A stretch of 64,000 nt of DNA from Novipirellula aureliae (GCF_007860185.1 NZ_SJPY01000009.1:212316-276315); one strand, 5' to 3'; numbered from the stretch's first letter, positions 1-9,287 are shown. Notes: generated by a model from the letters alone, not told the origin. Numbers and translations are program-made.

Positions 1-284
1 ATCGCGGAGAACGACCAGTAATCTGGATCCGACCAATTGGTCGACCCGGTAGCCGGACTGATCGTGCCTTCCGCGAAGGCGACTAGGCTGCCGCCGAGAG
101 GTGGGTCCTGAGTCAATATGATTGCTGAAGCGTTGCCAATCGTATCATTCGGCTCAACCTCAAGCGAACCAACTAACAACAAACGAGCTTCGAGCGATTC
201 GAGTCTTGGCTTGCGGTTTCGAATCGTTCGAGATCGAGGTCCGCGACGCGGCTGTTGTTTACGACGTTTTCGAAAGGATTTCAT
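1..284 (-). CDS. LEPR-XLL-type secreted protein, 5' part only (runs off the left edge)
   Basis: Reading the minus strand from an ATG at 284 gives an open frame to the window edge, about 94 residues, so the gene is partial. Residues 1-27 are very basic, and residues 28-38 read LESLEARLLLV. This is the motif seen at the start of the three other large surface proteins here. It is followed directly by an EPNDT segment and then by SNWSDPDYWSF, a pattern I associate with the pre-peptidase/DVUA0089-like beta domains of secreted planctomycete proteins. The function is unknown; it is probably a cell-surface or exported protein. The call rests on the motif and the sensible translation, since no stop codon is in view. 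Confidence 0.72.
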   Translation of the reverse strand, partial: MKSFRKRRKQQPRRGPRSRTIRNRKPRLESLEARLLLVGSLEVEPNDTIGNASAIILTQDPPLGGSLVAFAEGTISPATGSTNWSDPDYWSFSA

Positions 285-1025
285 TGAAACGTGCCTGGTG
301 GAGAGGTGGACGTACGGACACAGGTGACAAATTGCCGCAAAAGGACTCCGACAACCCCCGATAGAGTTTCATGCGTGAAACTGGCTGCCATCGTCCGTAT
401 AAATTCTCGATATTTTGATAGTTGGGGGCTCTACCTTGCAAACACGGCAGCACCCCCGTCTGCCTTTTTAGGCGCACGTCTCCGGTCGAATCGGAAAAGA
501 AAACTTGAAAAACTTGAAAACCGCCAGGCCACGGCAGAACGCAGTCCCTGACGGCATCAGTGAACGATGTCTATCTGCGGTTGGTTTGGGTTGGCCGACT
601 GCAACGTTTTCACATTCGCGGGCATTTCTTCGCAGCCACCGCTGAAGTGAAGCGACGAATACGGGTCGACGCCGCTCGCCGTCGCGATTGCCAATACGTG
701 GCGGCTACTTCCAACGTTTCAACCTACTCGAAATACCTCAGTTGGTTGACGAGTCAAGGCAGACGACCGACCTGCTTCTCGATTTGGAAAGCGTCCGCCC
801 ATTGGCTCGGTTCAGTTTTTGATCCCCAGGCCGAAGACGCTTTCCGCTCGGATAGCCGAGAGGCAATTGACGCGAGACAATCTTAGTGCTTTGTCAGGGA
901 TAGAATTTGAGTTGGCAGTAGATCCCCCATGCAGAAGGATCTTTAACAAGATCCACTACCCTAAAAGCTAAGGTCGAAAAAGCACTCGTTGAGGCGATAA
1001 CGGATGCAGGTCCGTTGTCGATGCC
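285..1025. other. intergenic stretch with no convincing gene
   Basis: Several short plus-strand frames exist between 291 and 886, but none has a recognisable domain or plausible composition. The stretch separates the start of the left-edge gene from the 3' end of the next minus-strand gene. It may hold the left-edge gene's promoter and some decayed sequence. A copy of a palindromic repeat arm lies at 937-960. Confidence 0.5.
937..960. repeat. half-copy of a palindromic intergenic repeat
   Basis: These 24 bases are identical to 34341-34364, which hold the right arm of a near-perfect 20-bp inverted repeat. Only a weak trace of the left arm is visible here. It looks like one member of a dispersed hairpin family. 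Confidence 0.7.
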
Positions 1026-1061
1026 GGGTCTACGTCGTTTATAAAGAAAACGACTTGACCC
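1026..1061 (-). terminator. probable transcription terminator of the 1079-4876 gene
   Basis: The arms GGGTC/GACCC (1026-1030 and 1057-1061) and GTCGTTT/AAACGAC (1034-1040 and 1048-1054) form a two-part stem with a 7-base loop. It lies 18 bp beyond the stop of the minus-strand surface-protein gene. There is no strong T-run, so this is inferred from position and stem. Confidence 0.55.
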
Positions 1062-1078
1062 AGCCTACCTTCGCAACG

Positions 1079-4000
1079 TTAGCCTAAATCAGTTCCACCA
1101 AGTAACGCCATCACGAGATCGACCTCTTGTCCCTCCATCTCGTTGTCGGTTTGTGCCGCACTGGACGGAAGCGGATCGGATGGAAGCGGATCGGATGGAT
1201 CGGGATTCGAGAATACCATCACTTTCTTCTCTGGTGCAACGATTGCAAACTCGTCGGAGAATACATCAGAATCGGCGATAGATTCGTTGTCGATCCCATT
1301 TGCGGCCAGCGGAATTGATTCTGATTCGGCGACCGAACGACTGCCTTCGGATAAGAAATTGATTACCATCAAAGCATCCAGAGCCGTGATGATACCATCA
1401 CCGCTGACGTCATAAAACCGATTGGCAAATGAAAGCGACTCGCCCTGTGCCGACCGCGACTCGCTCAAACGGTTGACAATCATCAGTGCATCGTTCGCAG
1501 TCGTTTCACCGCTGGCGTCCACATCCGTCCTCTGAATAAGATTAGTGATCGGCGTTTGGAAGAGTGCGTCGTACCCAGCTGAACTTCGAATCGAAAATAG
1601 ACGTTCGGCGTCTGTTGCTTCAAAACGAATCGCATACAGCTTTCCGCCATCCAATGTTGCTGTGATCGATCCGGTACGATTGTCAGCCAAAACACCCAAA
1701 TCTGCGTCATACAAGTGTACCGTTGGCATTCCGTTGACCGAAGACCTGCCAATTGCTGTCACTGTCAATTCTGTATCTCGCTTGGCACCAAAAATATGGA
1801 CGACGGCTTTGTCACCAGCGGGGATCAATGCGGGCCCCGTAACAAGCCCCCGGCTGACAACGACCTGCTCGTCCGTTGGAACCGTGACATCATTGTCGTT
1901 GATCGTAATCGTTTGCTCGCTGGTGCTTCCGAGGTTTACGCCACTAGGCGTACCCATACTGACGATGATCGTCTCGGCGGGTTCGACATCGTCGTCATCG
2001 GTGATCGAAAGCGAAACACCAGCGGACGTGTCACCCACAGGAATCGTGATTTGGCTCGCGCCGCTGCTACTGTAATCGGTTCCATCATCCGCAGTCCCGC
2101 TGTAGCTCAGCGGGACGACGACTTCGGTGTCACTGGCGGCCGACAGCGTCACGCTGACGCTGATTGAACCGTCGCTTTCACTGGCGTTTTGCGTGGCACT
2201 GGCGAACTGGACCGTTGGCGTTGCGGTGGCATCGTCGTCAGTGATCGTGATCGTCTGCTCGGAGGTCGTTCCGAGATCCGCGCCGCTCGGCGTGCCCATG
2301 CTGACGATGATCGTCTCGGCGGGTTCGACTTCGTCGTCGTCCGTGATCGAAAGCGAAACACTAGCGGACGTGTCACCCGCAGGAATCGTGATTTGGCTCG
2401 CGCCGCTGCTACTGTAATCGGTTCCATCATCCGCGGTCCCGCTGTAGCTGAGCGGGACGACGACTTCGGTGTTACTGGCGGCCGACAGCATCACGCTGAC
2501 GTTAATTGAACCGTCGCTTTCACTGGCGTTTTGCGCGTCGGCGGTAAACTGGACCGTTGGTGTTGCAGTGACATCGTTGTCAGTGATCGTGATCGTTTGT
2601 TCGGAGGTCGTTCCGAGATCCGCGCCGCTCGGCGTGCCCATGCTGACGATGATCGTCTCGGCGGGTTCGACTTCGTCGTCGTCACTGATCGAAAGCGAAA
2701 CACTAGCGGACGTGTCACCGGCTGGAATCGTGATTTGGCTTGCACCGCTGCTGCTGTAGTCGGTTCCATCGTCCGCAGTCCCGCTGTAGCTGAGCGGGAC
2801 GACCACTTCGGTGTCACTGGCGGCCGACAGCATCACGCTGACGCTGATTGAACCGTCGCTTTCGCTGGCGTTTTGCGCGTCGGCGGTAAACTGGACCGTT
2901 GGTGTTGCGTTGACATCGTCGTCAGTGATCGTGATGGTTTGTTCGGTTACTGAGCCTAGAACCGCACCGCTGGGTGTCCCCATGCTGACAACAATCGTTT
3001 CAGAGGATTCAGCGACTTCGTCATCGATGATCGAAAGGGAAAGACTAGCGGACGTGTCGCCAGCTGGAATGCTGATTTCGCTTACACCGCCGCTACTGTA
3101 ATCCGTGCCATCATCAGCGGTGCCGCTGTAGCTGATTGGCACGACTATTGGAGTGTCGCTGGCCGCGGATAAGGTGAACTCGACGCTGACCGAGCCATCG
3201 ACTTCACGAACGAATTGACCATCGCTGGTAAAGAACACGGTCGGCGTCCCCTCGTCGTCGTTTAGAATCGTCCCAACAACGGTCGCTATTTGCGTCTGCG
3301 TGAGAACTTGAAGACCAGAATCTGCAGCCAGGAACACTCTGTCCACGGCGAGGTCTAATCCTCTTGGATTCGTGACCGCAAAGCTGCCGACGAGCACCAT
3401 CTCACTCGGATTAGAAACATTGTAAACCTTAAGCAGTCCGTCGGACTCGGTTGCGTAGAGCAGTCCGCCAAAACCACGGATCTCATCACCAAAATAACCA
3501 AATTCACCGGATAGGGAGAAGGAGACGTTTGTTCCAGAGTCGATTGATCCAAGCAAGACGATGTTCGATGGATCACTAACATCATAGGCTTTCACGCTGT
3601 CGGTCGCTCCGACGTAGAGGGTTGTGTCTCTTAGATCGATCGATTGTGCATTGAGCGTATTGTCCGAGTCGAGCATGGTGATCGAACTCGGATCGGCCAC
3701 ATCGAGTAGAATCAATCCGCCATCGGAGGCAGCGGCGTAAGCAACCGTTCCTTGCACGATCAATTGATTGATTTCGGGTGTCACCGTCCGACCAAGTTCA
3801 ACCAGCGCCGCTGGATCGGAGGCATCGTAGATTCGCATCGTGTGCGCTCCGTCATTACCTTCGGCGGTATAGAGCCGCCCGTCCAAGTAATAGACGTCAT
3901 AGACATCGGCCGTCGTTGGCAACGATCCCAGTGGCATCATCATCGCTGGGTTAGTGACATCCATGACGATCAGGCCATCTTCGCCGGCAGCGATGTAGGC

Positions 4001-4876
4001 CGTCGAAAAATCGACCACTTGAATCGCTTGGGTATCCCCCAAGCCGGTGAGCGAGCCGAGTGCGAGGGGATTACTGACATCAAAAATACTAAAGACGTGA
4101 ACACCATCGCCATCGGTGACATAAGCCGTCGTGTCTTGGACATTCACATCCGTGGCGGCAGAACTGAGGTTAGCGGTTGACGCTGTCGAAAATTCGGTGT
4201 CATACACCAGAGTTTGGTCGAATATCCACGGCCCTTCCTCACCGGGCTGCAGATTACTCAGCGTGACGGCGAACGTTTCATCGGGTTCGGGCGTCGCATC
4301 AGCGATGAAATCGACGCTAAAGGACTCCATATAATCGTTTGACTCGTCAAAGCTTAGAGTTGTACTAAAGCTCGTGTAATCAACACCGGCAACGGCCTGG
4401 CCTGCAATGTCCTCTGTCGCAACATCGACGCTACCGGCAAAGTAATCACTGTCGACCGTAACGCTCATCGCGCCGCCAAATACGAAATCTTCGATAGTGA
4501 GTGGGTCTTCCTTGTCTTGTCTCTCGGAGTTGACCGAGAGTATGTTCGGTCGGTACGTCGTGAAGTCGCTAGCGCCCAGGAAAAACCGCATTTGGTTTAA
4601 ATCCAAATGGGTGACAAAGCCATCGCCGCTGACATCGAAGAAGTAGGCATTGTCGTCGGAGGGACGCTCGTCTGGCAATCGGCCATTGGCATCACTGTAA
4701 TTATGATTCAACACTTCAGCAAAGATGGGAATTAAATCGCCAGAACTATACACAGCATCATTATTTACATCGAATCGATCGGTGGAGTTTTGCCAAACGG
4801 AGGCGGCCAACAGGTCGCGGCGTTCTAGCGTTTCAAGGCGGAAAAGTCGTCGGCGTTTTCGGCGTGGTGATCGCAT
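1079..4876 (-). CDS. surface protein with LVIVD beta-propeller, Calx-beta repeats and dockerin-like Ca2+ motifs
   Basis: A 1265-residue secreted or cell-surface protein. Residues 1-13 are basic and LETLERRDLLAA (14-25) is the LEPR-XLL-type motif. Two dockerin-like loops follow at about 30-100 (one reads DVSGDGFVT). Next comes the first part of a divergent Calx-beta domain (about 110-215). About 230-530 hold seven LVIVD-like propeller repeats (pattern LYVA..DGL.V.DVSNP). The closing Calx-beta strand (VVGTILNDDEG) comes only after the propeller. Four more Calx-beta domains of 114 residues span about 546-1001. Near the C-terminus are DVDASGETTANDALMIVN and DVSGDGIITALDALMVIN, a dockerin type I pair. 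Calx-beta and dockerin loops bind Ca2+; LVIVD propellers usually bind ligands or partners. A role in surface adhesion or assembly is inferred. Confidence 0.88.
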   Translation of the reverse strand: MRSPRRKRRRLFRLETLERRDLLAASVWQNSTDRFDVNNDAVYSSGDLIPIFAEVLNHNYSDANGRLPDERPSDDNAYFFDVSGDGFVTHLDLNQMRFFLGASDFTTYRPNILSVNSERQDKEDPLTIEDFVFGGAMSVTVDSDYFAGSVDVATEDIAGQAVAGVDYTSFSTTLSFDESNDYMESFSVDFIADATPEPDETFAVTLSNLQPGEEGPWIFDQTLVYDTEFSTASTANLSSAATDVNVQDTTAYVTDGDGVHVFSIFDVSNPLALGSLTGLGDTQAIQVVDFSTAYIAAGEDGLIVMDVTNPAMMMPLGSLPTTADVYDVYYLDGRLYTAEGNDGAHTMRIYDASDPAALVELGRTVTPEINQLIVQGTVAYAAASDGGLILLDVADPSSITMLDSDNTLNAQSIDLRDTTLYVGATDSVKAYDVSDPSNIVLLGSIDSGTNVSFSLSGEFGYFGDEIRGFGGLLYATESDGLLKVYNVSNPSEMVLVGSFAVTNPRGLDLAVDRVFLAADSGLQVLTQTQIATVVGTILNDDEGTPTVFFTSDGQFVREVDGSVSVEFTLSAASDTPIVVPISYSGTADDGTDYSSGGVSEISIPAGDTSASLSLSIIDDEVAESSETIVVSMGTPSGAVLGSVTEQTITITDDDVNATPTVQFTADAQNASESDGSISVSVMLSAASDTEVVVPLSYSGTADDGTDYSSSGASQITIPAGDTSASVSLSISDDDEVEPAETIIVSMGTPSGADLGTTSEQTITITDNDVTATPTVQFTADAQNASESDGSINVSVMLSAASNTEVVVPLSYSGTADDGTDYSSSGASQITIPAGDTSASVSLSITDDDEVEPAETIIVSMGTPSGADLGTTSEQTITITDDDATATPTVQFASATQNASESDGSISVSVTLSAASDTEVVVPLSYSGTADDGTDYSSSGASQITIPVGDTSAGVSLSITDDDDVEPAETIIVSMGTPSGVNLGSTSEQTITINDNDVTVPTDEQVVVSRGLVTGPALIPAGDKAVVHIFGAKRDTELTVTAIGRSSVNGMPTVHLYDADLGVLADNRTGSITATLDGGKLYAIRFEATDAERLFSIRSSAGYDALFQTPITNLIQRTDVDASGETTANDALMIVNRLSESRSAQGESLSFANRFYDVSGDGIITALDALMVINFLSEGSRSVAESESIPLAANGIDNESIADSDVFSDEFAIVAPEKKVMVFSNPDPSDPLPSDPLPSSAAQTDNEMEGQEVDLVMALLGGTDLG
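1885..3250 (-). repeat. tandem 342-bp repeats encoding Calx-beta domains
   Basis: Four successive units of 342 bp (114 codons) lie within the surface-protein gene. The middle units are nearly identical in DNA as well as protein, sharing long runs with only scattered substitutions. The unit nearest 3250 is the most diverged. This points to recent in-frame expansion. Boundaries are approximate. Confidence 0.85.
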
Positions 4877-5139
4877 CGTTCATGGCTCCAAGTTGTGAAT
4901 CGGGTGTCTAACCGACGCAGCGATCAGCGAATCGAGGACGCATCGCTGGTTCGGGCGTCTGGATTGAAAAGCTAACGAGTGAAGGGGCTCTACATGCTCT
5001 AGGCGTCTGCGACGGCGGTAACCGGAAACTAATAACCGAAAAAGCTTGCTGGCAGTGCAAAAGCCGTTAGGACGGGTCGATTGGGGATCTGCAGAGGAGA
5101 GGGGCTGCGGTATTCGTTCAAAACTCAAGGATTCCAGTC
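4877..5139. promoter_or_regulatory. divergent spacer upstream of the surface gene and the sigma-kinase relic
   Basis: This spacer separates the minus-strand surface gene from the plus-strand relic. Bases about 5003-5145 resemble about 9147-9295, the leader of the intact sigma gene. Both have a GGCGTCTGCG block, a run ending ACCGGAAA, and a shared ATTCCAGT block just before ATGCCCA. The conserved block probably carries the ancestral sigma-gene promoter or leader. No -35/-10 pair is assigned. Confidence 0.45.
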
Positions 5140-5430
5140 ATGCCCATTGCGAACACCGAGGCCAGGGCGGAGAAATTGAATGATGGCGGTGAAGCAATTG
5201 ATGTTTCGCTAATCGCACGCCTACTGCCTCAGTCAACAGCAATCGATTGGAAGTCGAACGCTGAACCCAATCAGTGGGTACGGGCGAAGAGCTTTCACGC
5301 CCTGATCTTGTTGATCTGGCTCGCGCAGGCGATCAGCATGCCTTTAGAAAAAGGCACGCCAGCTGGAAGCTTACGCCACTTTGGAAACTACCAAAACTTG
5401 CAATTTTTCTTAATTTGCTTTTCCGGTTGA
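5140..5430 (+). pseudogene. in-frame deletion relic joining an ECF sigma factor to the tail of a membrane kinase
   Basis: The 96-codon frame starts like the intact sigma factor at 9288: an MP..NTE start, then DVSLIARLLPQ.TAI against DVSLIARLIPQLTAI, then NQWVRA against NQWLRA. It then jumps directly to KSFHALILLIWLAQAI, which matches the last transmembrane segment of the neighbouring kinase (KSFHALVLLISLSEAI). Sigma regions 2-4 and the whole kinase domain are missing. The simplest reading is one large internal deletion in a second sigma-kinase pair. It happens to keep the frame, so a short chimeric peptide could still be made, but sigma or kinase activity is very unlikely. Confidence 0.82.
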
Positions 5431-6921
5431 CACCGACGCGGACGCCTAAGGCCAGTAGAGTCCGTCTTTTTATTTCAAATTTCGCACAGAACGAGCATCG
5501 TCGTCACCGACTACGTAGACAGCGCACGGGAAAAAGGGGGAAAGCCGAGATGTCGAATCAATTACGGGGCAATTACGGGCATTCCGGAATCGACGCAGAC
5601 TCCGTCAACGATTGTCCGAGCCAGGCTGGCGCTGATCCGCAACCATAACTCGCCCGCCCCGTGTTTCTATCGGCCTCGTGGCGAAACGTTTGAGGCTTGC
5701 TACCTCCTGGACAACACGCTGCTGGCGTCCCAGTCCGAGTCAGCATCGATTCAGATTGAATGCAACAGTTACTACACCGACCCTGTTAGCGATAGTGGTC
5801 AAACAATCGCCTGGTACACCTTTGACGACGCGGAACCTTCTAAAGAATTATCAGGAAATGTTGAGATCACTCTTTTCGAAGTAGCGCACGCCGAGGCCGT
5901 GAACTGACGATCACAGGACGCAATGATTTTGATGACGACATACAAATCGGCATTAGCGAGAACGATAGCGGAATTATCGTTGTAACGGTGAACGATCCTT
6001 CTGCCCAGCAAGTCCTGAGCAGCCGAGTCGCAGCGTTGTCGACCGACGACGAGCCGGTCGAAGTGCCATTTGAATTCTTTGTTGACAATATCGATCGCAT
6101 CACCTTCCATGGGCTCAGTGGCGATGATTCACTCGTGCTTTGGGATTCATGGGGCGAACAAGATAAGGCCATTCCGATCGTTGCCTTTGGCGGTTCGGGA
6201 AAGGACAGTCTTGAAGGAGTTGCCTGCCAACGAAGCGATTGTGCTCGCCTCCAGTGAACAGCAGGGGCCGTTGAGCTTGGGAATTGTCCCTGTTCAATGG
6301 GCGTTTAAGGTGAATCAAGCCATCGAGTTTGGCATTATCGCTGGACTGGACACACACGGCTTGGCGACGGGGCGATTGGAACGGCTTCGAAATGGGCTTT
6401 ATCTTAAAGAGATTTCCTTAAAGTCCACTGCAAAACTGAGTGCCGAAATTGGCTGGGATACCGAAGAGATTAAGGGCAAGCTTAAGAAACTCATTCCATC
6501 GTTAAAAACCATCGATGTCGTTGTTCGGGCCGAGATTGTCGGTACCGTTGGGATCGGCCAAGATTGGTTCTTCGGGCGTGATTCGAAGACATACTTTTTC
6601 GGTGGCAACGCATCGCGTCCCACGCTCAACGTCCAACCATTCTCGATCGGACGACTGGACTTGGAAGCAGAAGTGGGAGTCGAAGCGAGAGGCTGGGCAG
6701 GTGATCTTGTCGACGATCTCAATGATTTAGTGGATGTCGGTGAAGACGTCTACGTCGAGGTTGTCCAATTCGTTTACTATCTGTTAGGGTTTGTCACCGG
6801 AGAGAAAGTCAAGCGGGTTCGCAAGCCTGAAGTGGAGATTCCAAAAGAGTGGCATCACGAATGGGACAAGTCACTGATCGATATCACACGAGAGCTTCCA
6901 GCGATTCGAGTGGAGCTTTAA
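5431..6921 (+). pseudogene. frame-broken remnant of a large secreted protein
   Basis: Coding-like sequence continues across three frame segments. Frame 1 is open at 5431-5907 and contains for example GETFEACYLLDN and SGQTIAWYTFDD. A second frame runs about 5886-6215 (ELTITGRNDFDDDIQIGI, then FHGLSGDDSLVLWD). The first frame resumes from about 6215 to a TAA at 6919-6921 (EAIVLASSEQQGPL, then a C-terminus ending PAIRVEL). The middle part resembles the RTX-like, calcium-binding beta-roll ends of planctomycete surface proteins. At least two frameshifts, near 5890 and near 6215, interrupt it, and no start codon with a leader motif remains. It follows the decayed sigma-kinase pair as the giant gene at 11916 follows the intact pair, so it may be the decayed counterpart. 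The last 230 codons (6225-6921) could still be expressed. Confidence 0.62.
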
Positions 6922-7019
6922 GGTTACAATTTAGGTTCCGCGACCCAAACTCACACCGACTCAAACGGTGGAACATTTGATTGAAGTAAAAGAAATGACG
7001 CGGTCTGAAGTGACGCGAG

Positions 7020-7057
7020 CGACCGGCACTCGACGCTCGACGATTACTCGCCGGTCG
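7020..7057. terminator. possible hairpin between convergent genes
   Basis: Perfect 8-bp arms CGACCGGC (7020-7027) and GCCGGTCG (7050-7057) enclose 22 bases. They lie 55 bp beyond the stop of the minus-strand CAP gene and about 100 bp after the end of the plus-strand remnant. The loop is long and there is no T-run, so this is tentative. Confidence 0.3.
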
Positions 7058-7111
7058 TCTGTTCTTTTGACGGTTTCGTCGAGATGCAACTCAACGATCA
7101 CGAATTGACGT

Positions 7112-8848
7112 TTATTCGAGGGAACGTAGAGCCATGCTGTCGATCGAAAATCCGATGTCTGCCAACGAAGAGAATAAGTGATCTCGGACTCGTTCGTTAT
7201 CTCGGACACTTTCAACGCCGCTCGGCGGCGGACTTCCCGAGGAAACTGACGTTGAGTCACTCATCCAGGCGGTCGATCGAATCAAAACGGAAGGCGCGGT
7301 CAACGTCTCGCTGATACCGTTGATCCTGCGAAGGTTCTCGGACGGTTCGTCGCGATCTGATTTTTCAACCGTGCCATACTGCTCTGGTTCAGGGACCACA
7401 ACAACGGGATTTGAATCGTGGATGATCGCATTGATGACTTGTAATGCGTCGAGTGCCGTCACCTTAAAATCGCCGGAAACGTCATAGAAATTGAACAGGT
7501 TCACGTCAATGGATTGCTCATCACGCAACTCGCCATTGGGATTGTTGCTGTAGCGACGAAGCGATAGTTCATTGATAATCTTGAGCGCGTCGCTGGCCGT
7601 AACCGAAAGGTCGCCACTGACGTCAAAAGCGTTGACCGGATTCTGAAACGACGACGGACCGACCAGATCGATGATCGCTTGATCATGACGAAACTGCCGG
7701 ATGAGAGCCCCCTCGCTCAGTCGAGCCGATTCAAACTTCCAACCTGGCTCGAAGACAACCCTGTCTCCCGAATTCGCGAGCACCGTCAACGGGGTTAAGG
7801 GCAATAACGATCCAAGCCTGCCAGCATCAACGACGAGCGTATTGTCGCCCTTACCGCGAATATCAATCGTGACGAGCGCACTTAAGTCAACTTGCGGATC
7901 AGCCAGACGAATCAATTCGTCGGCACCCAGCAACACGAGACTCTCTTTGACCGGATCGACGGAAACAAATTCTTCCGTTCGCACATCAATTTTGATATTT
8001 TGGTCCGTGACCACGATCACACCAAGATCAATCGATTCTAAACGACTTGATGAATACGCGGTCAGTTGGTAGCTGCCAGAACCTACCCGCAGCGCATATC
8101 CGCCGGAACTTCCCGTCGTCGTCACGAACAGTGGCCCGTTGGACTGACGAGCCTCAATAATGATCCCTCCGCGACCTTCGCCCAGGCTGTAAAAATCGTC
8201 GGCAGTCTTAGAGTCTTCAAAGGCAACACCCGTGATCGAATACTCGTCTTGCACACCGCCTCCGAAGACTTGTGTGACCAAAATCCCTGTAGCAATCTGC
8301 CCGCTACTAAAAGTAATCGGCCCCCGTTCGAAGCCAAGTCCAACGTCACGATATCTAGGTAAAAGAAAGTTATAACGATGCCCTGGGCTTCCATAGAGAT
8401 CAAAATGAAGGAGCGTGGATGCACGAACTAGACTAATTCCGCTCCGCGCGGCCAAGTTTTCGCCCGCAAATCCCGATCCGTATCCAGCATTAAGAGCACG
8501 CTCAAAGGGCCGAAGTCCATCCGGGTTTTCATGGGCGAAAAAACCTCGCTCGATCATGTCTTGCGAGTGTGCGATTGCTACGTCGTTGAGTACGGTGATT
8601 GGCGCGAGCGGCTGTTTGGGATCCGACGTAATTGCGCCTGGATTAAGTCCCTCGTTGAGATCGATCTGCCTGCGTGCTGCCTCTGCTAATGGATCGGCAC
8701 GTGCCCGATTGATTAACTCCAGCATTTGTTGGTCGTAAATGGACATGGTGGCCGATGCCTGCTCAATGACATCCATATCCGCCACCATCAGTCGACGAAC
8801 TTCCAAGTTTTCGATTGCCAATCGTCGCTTCGGTCGTCGGAGGTTCAT
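7112..8848 (-). CDS. secreted CAP (SCP/PR-1) domain protein with dockerin
   Basis: I chose the ATG at 8848 (578 residues) rather than the one at 8887. From 8848 the protein starts with a basic stretch (NLRRPKRR) and then IENLEVRRLMVAD, the LEPR-XLL-type leader. Residues about 36-215 form a CAP domain with the expected signatures: HSQDM.ERGFFAHENPDG, AGYGSGFAGENLA and GSPGHRYNFL. A carboxypeptidase-regulatory-like beta domain follows at about 222-305. Two dockerin type I loops lie at about 410-475 (DVSGDLSVTASDALKIIN and DVSGDFKVTALDALQVIN). CAP proteins are extracellular with varied, often unclear, biochemical roles. Dockerins bind Ca2+ and cohesins, but no cohesin partner is visible. The gene diverges from the ECF sigma gene at 9288, which may control it. 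Confidence 0.88.
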   Translation of the reverse strand: MNLRRPKRRLAIENLEVRRLMVADMDVIEQASATMSIYDQQMLELINRARADPLAEAARRQIDLNEGLNPGAITSDPKQPLAPITVLNDVAIAHSQDMIERGFFAHENPDGLRPFERALNAGYGSGFAGENLAARSGISLVRASTLLHFDLYGSPGHRYNFLLPRYRDVGLGFERGPITFSSGQIATGILVTQVFGGGVQDEYSITGVAFEDSKTADDFYSLGEGRGGIIIEARQSNGPLFVTTTGSSGGYALRVGSGSYQLTAYSSSRLESIDLGVIVVTDQNIKIDVRTEEFVSVDPVKESLVLLGADELIRLADPQVDLSALVTIDIRGKGDNTLVVDAGRLGSLLPLTPLTVLANSGDRVVFEPGWKFESARLSEGALIRQFRHDQAIIDLVGPSSFQNPVNAFDVSGDLSVTASDALKIINELSLRRYSNNPNGELRDEQSIDVNLFNFYDVSGDFKVTALDALQVINAIIHDSNPVVVVPEPEQYGTVEKSDRDEPSENLRRINGISETLTAPSVLIRSTAWMSDSTSVSSGSPPPSGVESVRDNERVRDHLFSSLADIGFSIDSMALRSLE

Positions 8849-9287
8849 CGTTTCCAAATTTTGTACGCGGGTAAATCTGTGTACCAACCATTGCCGGAGT
8901 TGCGGAATGAACTCCGTTCTACGTCAGTTATCGCCGCATCTAATGTTATTTCGAAGCGACACCCGCGGCGAAGCCGCCTTAAGTTGATCCTATCACGATT
9001 AAATCAACAGGCCGCTAACCCTAAAACTCAATCCTGACAGACCACTAGTTCGATTTTACTACTGGCTTCCCCCCTGTCAATCTCACTGGGGTTAGGCTCG
9101 GGGTTCGCCAATGTCAACCGGTTTCTGGGTTAGAGACAGTTCCCGGGCGTCTGCGGTGGCGGTTACCGGAAAAAAATGTCAAAAAAACTTGCGGTCGATA
9201 CTGTCGGCCGCTAGGATGGGGGGTGTGCCTCTGGTGAGGGGGTTTGCCCCGTTTTGACACCCATCCAAAAAGCCCCGCATTCCAGTT
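8849..9287. promoter_or_regulatory. divergent spacer upstream of the CAP gene and the ECF sigma gene
   Basis: This 439-bp spacer has no gene. Its right part (about 9147-9287) is the leader shared with the decayed sigma copy at 5003-5139. Two divergent promoters are expected here. Because ECF factors often drive their own genes and a neighbour, this block is the best place for a cognate motif, but I cannot define one from two copies. Confidence 0.4.

Noticed and set aside
118-886. Short plus-strand reading frames at the left edge
   Set aside because: The first ones are antisense to the partial minus-strand gene that has a clear leader motif; the rest have no protein-like features.
2127-3101. 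Plus-strand frames of 96 codons repeated every 342 bp
   Set aside because: They are antisense to the Calx-beta repeats and recur only because the DNA repeats.
5274-5648. 124-codon plus-strand frame over the relic
   Set aside because: Another frame matches both the sigma factor and the kinase tail; this one matches nothing I recognise.
6961-7260. 99-codon minus-strand frame at the end of the CAP gene
   Set aside because: It overlaps the CAP gene out of frame; the CAP frame keeps dockerin-style sequence to its stop.
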